Shown here: one piece after another, positions 23,963-31,325 of the stretch
How positions within the stretch are numbered: the first letter of the stretch is position 1
How the letters are laid out: each line of letters opens with the position of its first letter
DNA from: Actinomycetes bacterium
GTDB lineage: Bacteria; Actinomycetota; Thermoleophilia; Solirubrobacterales; Solirubrobacteraceae
Assembly (NCBI GenBank): GCA_021846845.1
Contig: JAJZWB010000019.1
Location: forward strand, 1 to 37,871
Direction: 5' to 3'
DNA: 37,871 nt
Program-made: the position numbers and the translations under genes
Notes under the pieces: model-generated
What the model saw: the letters and a program-made list of their open reading frames with translations, nothing else
The model's database searches: none
Told to the model about the DNA's origin: nothing

Positions 23963-24829
23963 TTAGCCGCTGGCGCGACCCGCCCCCGGGTCGCCGCGCA
24001 TCGCACCGCCCGCGACGGCTCCGCAGCCGGCCGCCATCCCGACGGCGGCGCGCATCGCGTCGAGCGGCGCGGCCAGGCCGGTGAAGCGCTCGAAGCTGAG
24101 CGCGCCCTGGCCGACCAGGAGCTCGAGCCCGTCGACGGCCGGGATCCCGCGCTCGCGAGCGGCCTCGATCAGCCGCGTCCCGCGATCGGTGTACACCAGG
24201 TCGACGACGCACCCGTAATCGAACAGCGCGTCGGCGGTCAGCGGCAGACGCCCGAACGGATCGGAGCCGTCGAGGCCCACCGCGGTGCAGTTGACCAGCA
24301 GGTCCGCGGCCGCCGGGCTGCTGACCGGCGTGCCCCCCAGCGCAGAGCACAGCTCGACCGCCCGCTCGTGCGTGCGGTTGAGCACCGACACCCGCGCCGC
24401 TCCGGCGTCGAGCAGCGCCCACACGGCGGCACGAGCGCTGCCGCCGGCGCCGAGCACGAGCGCGGACCTGCCGGCGACCCCGAACGGCAGCGCCGCGACC
24501 AGCGCCGGCGCGTCGGTGTTGTCGGCGTGGATCAGTCCGCCGGCGCCGAAGACCAGCGTGTTGGCGGCACCGATCGCACGGGCGGCCGGGGTGACGTCGG
24601 TTGCGAGGCGCAGCGCCGCCTGCTTGTGGGGGATGGTGACGTTGGCGCCCGCGAACCCCGCCGCCGGAAGCGCGGGGACGATCTCGCCGAGCAGCGCCGG
24701 CGGCACGGGCAGGAGCTGGTAGCGCCAGCCGTCCAGGCCCGAGGCGGCGAGCGCAGCGTTCTGGATCTGAGGCGAGCGGCTGTGCGCGACCGGCCACCCG
24801 AGCACGCCGAGGCGCCTGGCGCGGCCCAT
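23963..24829 (-). CDS. aroE: Shikimate dehydrogenase (NADP+)
   Basis: A 288-residue enzyme reducing 3-dehydroshikimate to shikimate. The substrate domain has LGVLGWPVAHSRSPQIQNAAL (SxS substrate-binding motif), the catalytic Lys in GANVTIPHKQAAL, and Asp in HADNTDAPAL. The Rossmann part has LVLGAGGSARAAVWAL, followed by VLNRTHERA, a typical NADP-binding pattern. The C-terminus contains VDGLELLVGQGALSFERFTG. The ATG lies one base after the mltG stop (24831). It is a member of the aroE-zinc finger-aroC-aroKB-aroQ run. Confidence 0.94.
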   Translation of the reverse strand: MGRARRLGVLGWPVAHSRSPQIQNAALAASGLDGWRYQLLPVPPALLGEIVPALPAAGFAGANVTIPHKQAALRLATDVTPAARAIGAANTLVFGAGGLIHADNTDAPALVAALPFGVAGRSALVLGAGGSARAAVWALLDAGAARVSVLNRTHERAVELCSALGGTPVSSPAAADLLVNCTAVGLDGSDPFGRLPLTADALFDYGCVVDLVYTDRGTRLIEAARERGIPAVDGLELLVGQGALSFERFTGLAAPLDAMRAAVGMAAGCGAVAGGAMRGDPGAGRASG

Positions 24830-24830
24830 C

Positions 24831-26684
24831 TCAGCAGCTGTTTCGCCGGTCGGCGGCGAGCATGTTCAGGAATTGCGCATAGGTCGAGGCGAACACGGTC
24901 TGGTTGGTGCAGGGCTTGGCGAAGAAGTACAGGTAGTTGGTGTGCGCCGGATGCGCGGCGGCCTGGATCGCCGCCAGTCCGGGACTGTTGATCGGCGTCG
25001 GCGGCAGCCCGAAGTGGTTGCGGGTGTTGTACGGCGACCGGGACGCGAGCTGCGAGACGGTCAGCGGGCCGGTGAAGTTGCCGGTCGCGTAGCGGGTGGT
25101 CGAGTCCATCTGGAGCATCATCCCGTCGGCGAGCCGGTTGTAGATGACGGACGCGACCAGCGGTCTCGATGCCGGGGTGGCGGCCTCGCCCTCGACCAGC
25201 GAGGCGATCTTCAGCACGTCGTAGGGCGTCAGATGGCGACTGCGCGCGTAGGAGAGGTTGACGGTCGCGAAGCGCCGCTTGAAGTCGAGCAGCTGGTCGG
25301 CCACCAGGACCTTGATGTTGATCGGGTCGACCAGGTTGAAGGTGTCGGGGAACAGGAATCCCTCCAGCGACGGCACGTGCGGCGGCGCGCCATAGGCGTG
25401 CGGGTTCAGCAGCGGCGAGCTGCGGGTCGCCGTGAGGTAGTTGCCGCGGATCCCCTGCTCCCGAAGCAGCTTGGCGACGTACTGCCGCGTGTGGCCGTCG
25501 GCGATCGTGAGGTTGGTGGTCCTGACCGGGGGCGGGAGCTTGGTCAGCGCCGCGAGCACGGCGGTGTAGCTCATCCCCAGCTCAAGGTGATAGGTGCCGG
25601 GTCGCAGATCGCCGCGCTGACCCGCGAGCGTCGCGCGCAGCTCGAAGAACAGCGCCGACGAGATCACTCCGTCACGCTCGAGCAGGTTGCCGATCGCGGT
25701 GGAGCTGGAGCGCGCCGGGACCACGACCGTGATCCGGCCGTGAGGCGATGCGCCGAACGGCTGGAACAGCCTGACGATGAACCACGCCAGCGCGGCCGCC
25801 AGGACGAGCGCCGCCAGCGCGAAGATCCGGCCGATGTGCGAGCGCCCCCGCCTGCGAGCGGCCGGTTGGCGCGATGGCAGCCGGCGGCGCGAACCCGGCC
25901 CCGGTTCACGCGACGCCGCCGCCCGCCTGCGCAGCGTTCCGTCGTGGCGGCTGATCCGGCGGGTGCCCGACGGCCGCTCGTGATGCTCCGGCGAGAGCGC
26001 GCCGTGAACCTGCTCCGCGTCCTGGTCGGGCTGCGAGGACTCGCCGAGCGCCGGCGCATCACCGTGCCCTGGCCCCAGGCCCAGCCCGGAGGCGGCCCCC
26101 GGGAGCGGACCGCCCTCGGACTCCGGCCCCGGGCCGAGACGCGAGCCCGCCGCCGAGCCCAGGCCATCCTCCGGCCCCGGGCCGAGACGCGAGCCCGCCG
26201 CCGAGCCCAGGCCATCCTCCGGCCCCGCACCCGGCAGCTCCTCCGCCTCGGCCTCCGGGCCCGACACCGAGCCCGGCGCCAGCCCCGGGAGGTCCTCCCA
26301 GGTCGAAGGCACGTCCAGCTCGGAGGTGTCCTCTGGCGCGCCCAATCCCGGACGCGACGGCTGCCCGAGCCCGTCCGACCCGAGCCCCGCAGACCCTGGA
26401 CCGTCCGACCCGAGCCCTTCCAGCCCGAGCCCTTCCAGCCCGAGCCCTTCCAGCCCGAGCCCTTCCGACCCGAGCCCGTCCGACCCGAGCCCCGCCGACC
26501 CGAGCCCCGCCGACCCGAGCCCAGCCGACCCGGGGTCGTCCGAGGAGCCGCCGAGCTGCTCGTAGTCGACGAACGCCGGCGTCGAGCGCCTCCTCGCCGC
26601 CGCAGCGGACTCCGCGCGGCGACGGGCGCGCTCCAGCCGCGCCGCCTCACGCTCGGCCGGGGTCCGCTTGCGAGCCTCAGCCAC
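24831..26684 (-). CDS. mltG: Endolytic murein transglycosylase MltG with long repetitive N-terminus
   Basis: About 617 residues from GTG 26684, overlapping the ruvX end by eight bases; the track ORF adds ruvX antisense-like sequence. Residues about 45-230 are low complexity: Gly-Leu-rich pentapeptide repeats (GSAGL, GSDGL, GLEGL) and a 16-residue duplication, then a basic stretch. A single membrane helix follows (IGRIFALAALVLAAALAWFIVRLF). The extracytoplasmic YceG domain includes a LysM-like region and the catalytic Glu in KIASLVEGEAATPASRPLVASVIYNRL, followed by GMMLQMDSTTRYA and PYNTRNHFGLPPTPINSPGLAAIQAA. MltG cleaves nascent glycan strands. The typical protein is about 340-400 residues; the excess is the cytoplasmic repeat region. 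Confidence 0.93.
   Translation of the reverse strand: MAEARKRTPAEREAARLERARRRAESAAAARRRSTPAFVDYEQLGGSSDDPGSAGLGSAGLGSAGLGSDGLGSEGLGLEGLGLEGLGLEGLGSDGPGSAGLGSDGLGQPSRPGLGAPEDTSELDVPSTWEDLPGLAPGSVSGPEAEAEELPGAGPEDGLGSAAGSRLGPGPEDGLGSAAGSRLGPGPESEGGPLPGAASGLGLGPGHGDAPALGESSQPDQDAEQVHGALSPEHHERPSGTRRISRHDGTLRRRAAASREPGPGSRRRLPSRQPAARRRGRSHIGRIFALAALVLAAALAWFIVRLFQPFGASPHGRITVVVPARSSSTAIGNLLERDGVISSALFFELRATLAGQRGDLRPGTYHLELGMSYTAVLAALTKLPPPVRTTNLTIADGHTRQYVAKLLREQGIRGNYLTATRSSPLLNPHAYGAPPHVPSLEGFLFPDTFNLVDPINIKVLVADQLLDFKRRFATVNLSYARSRHLTPYDVLKIASLVEGEAATPASRPLVASVIYNRLADGMMLQMDSTTRYATGNFTGPLTVSQLASRSPYNTRNHFGLPPTPINSPGLAAIQAAAHPAHTNYLYFFAKPCTNQTVFASTYAQFLNMLAADRRNSC
26121..26227. repeat. 48-bp perfect direct repeat inside mltG
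   Basis: Two identical 48-bp copies at 26121-26168 and 26169-26216 (CTCCGGCCCCGGGCCGAGAC...), plus 11 bases of a third. They encode a duplicated 16-residue PEDGLGSAAGSRLGPG segment in the cytoplasmic tail. Confidence 0.92.
26364..26534. repeat. 15-bp tandem repeat, about 11 copies, inside mltG
   Basis: A degenerate unit CCCGAGCCCTTCCAG / CCCGAGCCCGTCCGA / CCCGAGCCCCGCCGA repeated about 11 times, encoding on the minus strand GLGSA/GLGSD/GLGLE pentapeptides. Copy-number change would stay in frame. Confidence 0.9.
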
Positions 26685-27087
26685 GTTCCGGCCCCTCCGC
26701 CCCGCCGCCGGCGTGGGCCAGCCAGCCCTCCAGGAGATGCGCCGCGGCGCGCGAGTCCTCGCTGGCGCGGCCCCCGACCCTCGCCGCCAGCCTGGTGGTG
26801 AGCCGCTCGTCCCACAGCTCGACGTCAACCGGAAGCTCGCGCTCGAGCGCGGCTGCGAACCGGCGCGCCTCACGGGTCTGGTCGGAGTCGTCCCCCGACA
26901 TAGACAGTGGCAGCCCGATCACCACCAGCTCAGCTTCGAGAGCCGAGACCAGGTCGCGAAGCCGGGCCCGCCCGCGCCGCGAGTCCGGCCGGAGCACCGG
27001 CTCCAGAGGAGTCGCGAGCGTGCCGGTCGGATCCGAGACGGCACACCCGCAGCGGGCGCTGCCGTAGTCGAGAGCCAGCACCCTCAA
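26677..27087 (-). CDS. ruvX: RuvX/YqgF-family RNase H-fold nuclease
   Basis: A 136-residue protein of normal length. It begins with the RNase H-fold strand carrying the first acidic residue (MRVLALDYGSARCGCAVSDPTGTLATPLEPV), then VVIGLPLSMSGDDSDQTREARRFAAAL and the C-terminal DERLTTRLAARV and the Asp-containing end. Known or proposed roles are pre-16S rRNA end processing and Holliday-junction resolution. It lies between alaS (27-bp gap) and mltG (8-bp overlap), the conserved actinobacterial order. Confidence 0.92.
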   Translation of the reverse strand: MRVLALDYGSARCGCAVSDPTGTLATPLEPVLRPDSRRGRARLRDLVSALEAELVVIGLPLSMSGDDSDQTREARRFAAALERELPVDVELWDERLTTRLAARVGGRASEDSRAAAHLLEGWLAHAGGGAEGPERG

Positions 27088-27114
27088 GCTAGGAGGTTCC
27101 CCGGTCGTCCGCCG

Positions 27115-29784
27115 TCATCCGGTGTCGGCCTCTAGCCTCGATTCGATCAGCCTGCCTGCCGCCTCGAGCGCCTCGGGCAGCCTGTCCGGCTCTCGCCCAC
27201 CGGCCCGCGCCATCGTGTCGCGTCCTCCCCCGCCGCCCCCTACCAGCGTGGCCGCCTCGCGGACCACCTCGCCGGCACGAACGCCGCGGCTCACGAGCGC
27301 CGGCGCGACGCTCACCACCAGGTCGACACGGCCGTCGCCGGCGCGCCCGAGCACGATCGCCGCGTCCCCGAGCCTGCTCTTGAGCTGGTCCACGAGCGGG
27401 AGCAGCGCGTCGCCGTCCGCGATCGAGACGGACGCCGCGAGCACCCGAGCGCCCGCGACCTCCCTCGCCGCGGCCGCCAGAGCTTCGACGTCGACGGCGG
27501 CGCCCCCACCGCCGCGCCGGCTCTCGCGCTCAAGCTCGCGGACCCGCTCCGACAGCCTCAGCACGGTCTCCGCGACCCGGTCAGCGGGCACCCGCAGGCG
27601 CTCGGCGGCGAGCTGCAGCTCGTGATCGCGGGCCCTTGCGAGCGACACCGCCTCGGGGCCGGTGATCGCCTCGATGCGCCTCACGTTGGCCGCGCTTGAC
27701 GTCTCCGACGTGATCCGGAACAGCCCTATCTCCGAGGTCGCGCGCACGTGCGTGCCTCCGCACAGCTCGCGGGAGACGAGCCCACGCTGACCGTCGTCGG
27801 GCCCGTCGCCGACCTCGATCATCCGCACGATGTCGCCGTACTTCTCGTTGAACAGCGCCATCGCGCCCAGCGCCTTCGCCTCCTCGAGGGTCGTGGTCAG
27901 AGCCCGAACGGGGTGGCTCTCGACGATCCAGCGGTTGACGTCGTCCTGGACCTGGGCGAGCTGCTCCGGCGTCAGCGCCGCGCCATGGGTGAAGTCGAAC
28001 CTGAGCTTGTCGGGCCCGACGTATGAGCCTGCCTGGTGTACGTGGGTCCCGAGCCTGCGCCTGAGCGAGGCGTGCAGAAGGTGGGTAGCGGTGTGGTTGC
28101 AGGCGGTCGCGTGCCGTACCGCCGGGTCGACGTGCGCCCTGACGCGCCGGCCGATCTCGAACGAGCCGTGCTCGGGCTCGAGCCTCACGACCTGGTCGGA
28201 CCCCAGCCGTATGACGTCGGCGACGCGGGCACGGCACTCGCCTCCCTCGCACTCAAGGTAGCCGCTGTCGGCCACCTGGCCGCCGCCGGTCGCGTAGAAC
28301 GGCGACTCGAGCAGCTTCACGAGCACGGTGCCGTCCTCACCGGCGACCGCACCGATCGTCGTCTCGGCGTCGGTCGTCTCGTAGCCGACGAACTCGGTCT
28401 CGAACCCAGCGCCGCTGGACAGCGACACCGCCCGGTCTCGAAGCGCGTCGCCGCCCCGCTCGCCCCGCCCGTGACGGCGCGCGCGAGCGCGCTGCTCCTC
28501 CATCAGCGACTCGAACCCCGCCTCGTCCACGCCGAGGCCGTGCTCGGCGACGATCTCGAGCGTCAGCTCGATCGGGAAGCCGAAGGTGTCGTGGAGCTGG
28601 AACGCGTCGGCGGCCGCGATCCCCTCGGCGTCCTGCTCCCGCGCCTGCTCGATCAGCTCGTCGAGCCGCCTCAGCCCGACGGCGAGCGTGCGACCGAAGC
28701 TCTCCTCCTCGGACGACAGCCAGCGGCGCACCGTGTCCCGCTGCTGCGACAGCTCCGGGTACTCGTGCGCCATCAGCTCGGTCACGACGTCGGCATAGCG
28801 AGACAGGAACCCGGGGTCGAGGCCGAGCGCTCGCCCCTGCTGGATCGCGCGACGCATCACGCGCCGCAGCACGTAGCCGCGGTCCTCGTTTGAGGGCACG
28901 ACGCCGTCGGCGAGCAGGAAGGTCATCGCGCGACCATGGTCGGCGAGCACCCGCATCGCCCGGTCGGCCTGGAATCCCTGACCGTAGCGGCGGCCGGACA
29001 GCTCCTGGCCCAGCTCGATCAGCGGCCAGAACTGGTCGGTCTCGAACACGCTGGGCTTGTCCTGGAGGATCGCCGCCATCCGGTTGAGGCCCAGGCCGGT
29101 GTCGATGTTGCGCGCCGGCAGCGGCGATACGACGTTGACCGGATTCTGGTCGAACTCCATGAACACCAGGTTCCAGTACTCCAGGAACCGTTCGTTGTCT
29201 CCGCCCGGAAGGTCGTCGGGGCGGCCGTGCTCGACGCCGCGGTCGAGGTACAGCTCCGAGCACGGGCCGCAGGGTCCCGTCGCACCGGCCTGCCAGAAGT
29301 TCTCCGAGCGCGGGCACTCGACGATCCGCTCACGCGGCACCCCGATCTCCAGCCAGGCGTCGATCGCCGTCTGGTCGGGGCCGAGGCCGAGCTCGTCGTC
29401 GCCCGCGAACACAGTGATCCAGATGTCGGCCGGGTCGAAGCCGAAGCCGTCGGTCGACAGGTCCCAGGCGAACCGGGCCGCCTCCGCCTTGAAGTAGTCG
29501 CCGAACGAGAAGTTCCCCAGCATCTCGAAGAACGTCAGGTGGCGCGTGGTCGTGCCGATGATCGCGATGTCCGGCGTGCGGAAGCTCTTCTGGCAGGTGG
29601 TGACACGCGGATGCGGCGGGCGCTCGGCGCCGGCGAAGTAGGCCTTCAGCGGGTGCATCCCGGCGACGGTGAACAGAGCCGAGGGGTCGTGCTCGACGGG
29701 CACCAGGGACGCGGACGGAAGACGCAGGTGGTCGCGTGCGACGAAGAACTCCAGGAAGGTGGCGCGGATCTCGTCCGAGGTCAT
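27115..29784 (-). CDS. alaS: Alanyl-tRNA synthetase
   Basis: An 889-residue class II synthetase. The catalytic core starts TSDEIRATFLEFFVARDHLRLPSASLVP, with motif 2 region TRHLTFFEMLGNFSFGDYFK and DTGLGLNRMAAILQ near motif 3. The editing domain has the zinc ligands HxxxH in CNHTATHLLHASLRRRLGTHV and CxxxH in RELCGGTHVRATSEIGLF. A DHHA1 C-terminal domain with a Gly-rich GGGGGGRDTMARAGG loop ends the protein. Length is standard. A TAAACT -10 lies nine bases before the ATG, so alaS probably starts a transcript of its own even though it is only 48 bp from mnmA. Confidence 0.97.
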   Translation of the reverse strand: MTSDEIRATFLEFFVARDHLRLPSASLVPVEHDPSALFTVAGMHPLKAYFAGAERPPHPRVTTCQKSFRTPDIAIIGTTTRHLTFFEMLGNFSFGDYFKAEAARFAWDLSTDGFGFDPADIWITVFAGDDELGLGPDQTAIDAWLEIGVPRERIVECPRSENFWQAGATGPCGPCSELYLDRGVEHGRPDDLPGGDNERFLEYWNLVFMEFDQNPVNVVSPLPARNIDTGLGLNRMAAILQDKPSVFETDQFWPLIELGQELSGRRYGQGFQADRAMRVLADHGRAMTFLLADGVVPSNEDRGYVLRRVMRRAIQQGRALGLDPGFLSRYADVVTELMAHEYPELSQQRDTVRRWLSSEEESFGRTLAVGLRRLDELIEQAREQDAEGIAAADAFQLHDTFGFPIELTLEIVAEHGLGVDEAGFESLMEEQRARARRHGRGERGGDALRDRAVSLSSGAGFETEFVGYETTDAETTIGAVAGEDGTVLVKLLESPFYATGGGQVADSGYLECEGGECRARVADVIRLGSDQVVRLEPEHGSFEIGRRVRAHVDPAVRHATACNHTATHLLHASLRRRLGTHVHQAGSYVGPDKLRFDFTHGAALTPEQLAQVQDDVNRWIVESHPVRALTTTLEEAKALGAMALFNEKYGDIVRMIEVGDGPDDGQRGLVSRELCGGTHVRATSEIGLFRITSETSSAANVRRIEAITGPEAVSLARARDHELQLAAERLRVPADRVAETVLRLSERVRELERESRRGGGGAAVDVEALAAAAREVAGARVLAASVSIADGDALLPLVDQLKSRLGDAAIVLGRAGDGRVDLVVSVAPALVSRGVRAGEVVREAATLVGGGGGGRDTMARAGGREPDRLPEALEAAGRLIESRLEADTG

Positions 29785-29793
29785 GGGCGCTGC

Positions 29794-29799
29794 AGTTTA
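29794..29799 (-). promoter_or_regulatory. -10 element upstream of alaS
   Basis: On the minus strand TAAACT ends nine bases before the ATG, which predicts a leader of only about two nucleotides. The -35 region is not recognisable. Confidence 0.5.
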
Positions 29800-29832
29800 G
29801 GCTCGACGCTCGACACGGCGGAGACGCGCCGG

Positions 29833-31308
29833 CTACTCGGGGGCGGTCCGATACGCGAGCGGCCGGTCGATCGTACCCCAGCCGACGACCAGATCGCCAT
29901 CCATCAGGCACGCGAGCTGGCCCGGAGCGGCGCCGTCGGCCGCCTCACGCAGGTCGATCGACAGCGAGCGATGGGCGCCGGGCTCCGGATCCCCGACGAC
30001 GCGCGCGCGCAGCGGCCGGGTCCTGTAGCGGAGCTTGACGCGGTCGACGCGCGCACCGCGTCGGTGCAGCCGCGCGGCGCGGAGCGTCACCCGATCCGTG
30101 CGCAGCCGCTCCCGGGGCCCGACCGTGACGCGGCCGCTGACGGCGTCGCGCGCGAGCACGTACAGGGGCCGCGGCGCGCTGAGGCCGAGCCCGTGGCGCT
30201 GGCCGATCGTGAACCTGTGCTGTCCGGCGTGGTGACCGAGCACCTTCCCGGCGGCATCGACCAGCTCGCCGGTCCGATCCACGATCCCGCCATGGCGGGC
30301 GAGGAACGCCTCACGGGACGTGCCGGCCAGGAAGCACAGGTCCTGGGAGTCGGGCTTGGAGGCCACCGGAAGCCCCGCGGCGGCGGCGAGCTCGCGCACC
30401 TCAGGCTTGTGCAGCTCACCGAGCGGGAAGCGCATCCGACGCAGCGAGTCCGGCGCGAGCGCGGCGAGCATGTAGGTCTGGTCCTTGGCCCCATCCGCCG
30501 CGGAGCGCAGCAGCGGCCCCAGCGGGTCGCCGGCCTCGGCGACGCGGGCGTAGTGGCCGGTTGCCAGGCCGCCGGAGCACCCGAGGCGATCGGCGAGCGT
30601 GAGCATCGCGTCGAGCCGCACATGGCCGTTGCAGCGCACGCACGGGTTCGGCGTCTCGCCCGCCGCCCAGCCCGCGATGAACCGGTCCACCACGCCGGCC
30701 CGAAACGCGGGCCGGAGATCCAGCGTGAGGTGCGCGAGCCCCATCCGGTGCGCGAGCGCCCGGGCCTGGGCCACCGCGGTCGCAGAGCAGCAGCTTCGCT
30801 CGGCGTCGCCGACCTCGTCGGACCAGAGCTCGAGCGTCACCGCGACCGTCTCTCCTCCGCGCGCGCAGAGATGCGCGGCGACCGCGCTGTCCACCCCGCC
30901 GCTCATCGCGACCAGCGTGCGGCCCTCGGTGGGCGCGAGCACGGCGTGCTCGCGCACGGCGGCGCCGAGCGCGCGCGCGAGCGCATCGGCCGCGAGCTGC
31001 GCCGCATGCTCCTTGGCTGGGCTGAGGCCGCCGAGCTCAGCGGCGATCTCGGCGGCGCCGATCCGAGCCGCGTCGAGCACGGCGGCGCCGCGCACGAGCG
31101 TCACCGCAGCCGAGGCGGCCGCGGTGCAGGCGCCGCAGCCGTGCGCCTCGAAGCCCGCGTCGGCGACCGCGGCCCCCGTGACGGCGACCGAGAGCGCCAC
31201 CTCGTCGCAGCACGCATGCCCGCCCGCCACGGCGGTGTGGCAGCCGGGCGGACGATGCCCCAGGCCCTGGGGCGAGTTGAGGTGATGCTCGAACGCGAGC
31301 GCGTCCAT
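29833..31308 (-). CDS. mnmA: IscU/NifU-like domain fused to tRNA U34 2-thiouridylase MnmA
   Basis: About 491 residues from ATG 31308 (GTG 31323 also possible); the track ORF reads through aspS in the wrong frame. Residues 1 to about 120 resemble an Fe-S scaffold: HHLNSPQGLG, then ACCDEVALSV (canonical Cys33 and Asp35, with a Cys where Gly is usual), FEAHGCGACTAAAS (Cys58, extra Cys61), and SPAKEHAAQLAADAL, where the third scaffold Cys is replaced by Ala102 but His101 is kept. Residues about 130-491 are MnmA (usually about 360 residues alone): PP-loop SGGVDS, TPNPCVRCNGHV (Cys223 and Cys226), ATGHYARV, DQTYMLAAL and DSQDLCFL (Cys325). The CxxC + C set is the pattern known for [4Fe-4S]-dependent U34 thiolases; E. 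coli MnmA has DxxC + C. It sits between aspS and alaS. Confidence 0.9.
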   Translation of the reverse strand: MDALAFEHHLNSPQGLGHRPPGCHTAVAGGHACCDEVALSVAVTGAAVADAGFEAHGCGACTAAASAAVTLVRGAAVLDAARIGAAEIAAELGGLSPAKEHAAQLAADALARALGAAVREHAVLAPTEGRTLVAMSGGVDSAVAAHLCARGGETVAVTLELWSDEVGDAERSCCSATAVAQARALAHRMGLAHLTLDLRPAFRAGVVDRFIAGWAAGETPNPCVRCNGHVRLDAMLTLADRLGCSGGLATGHYARVAEAGDPLGPLLRSAADGAKDQTYMLAALAPDSLRRMRFPLGELHKPEVRELAAAAGLPVASKPDSQDLCFLAGTSREAFLARHGGIVDRTGELVDAAGKVLGHHAGQHRFTIGQRHGLGLSAPRPLYVLARDAVSGRVTVGPRERLRTDRVTLRAARLHRRGARVDRVKLRYRTRPLRARVVGDPEPGAHRSLSIDLREAADGAAPGQLACLMDGDLVVGWGTIDRPLAYRTAPE

Positions 31309-31325
31309 CTCGAGCAGCGGCACCG

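Noticed and set aside
23952-24797. N-terminal part of the 344-aa ORF that ends with the zinc finger
   Set aside because: Shadow of aroE in another frame; only the last 62 codons are protein-like.
26326-26565. Rightward 79-aa ORF of PSPSD repeats
   Set aside because: Antisense reading of the mltG repeat array; mltG is well supported by its C-terminal domain.
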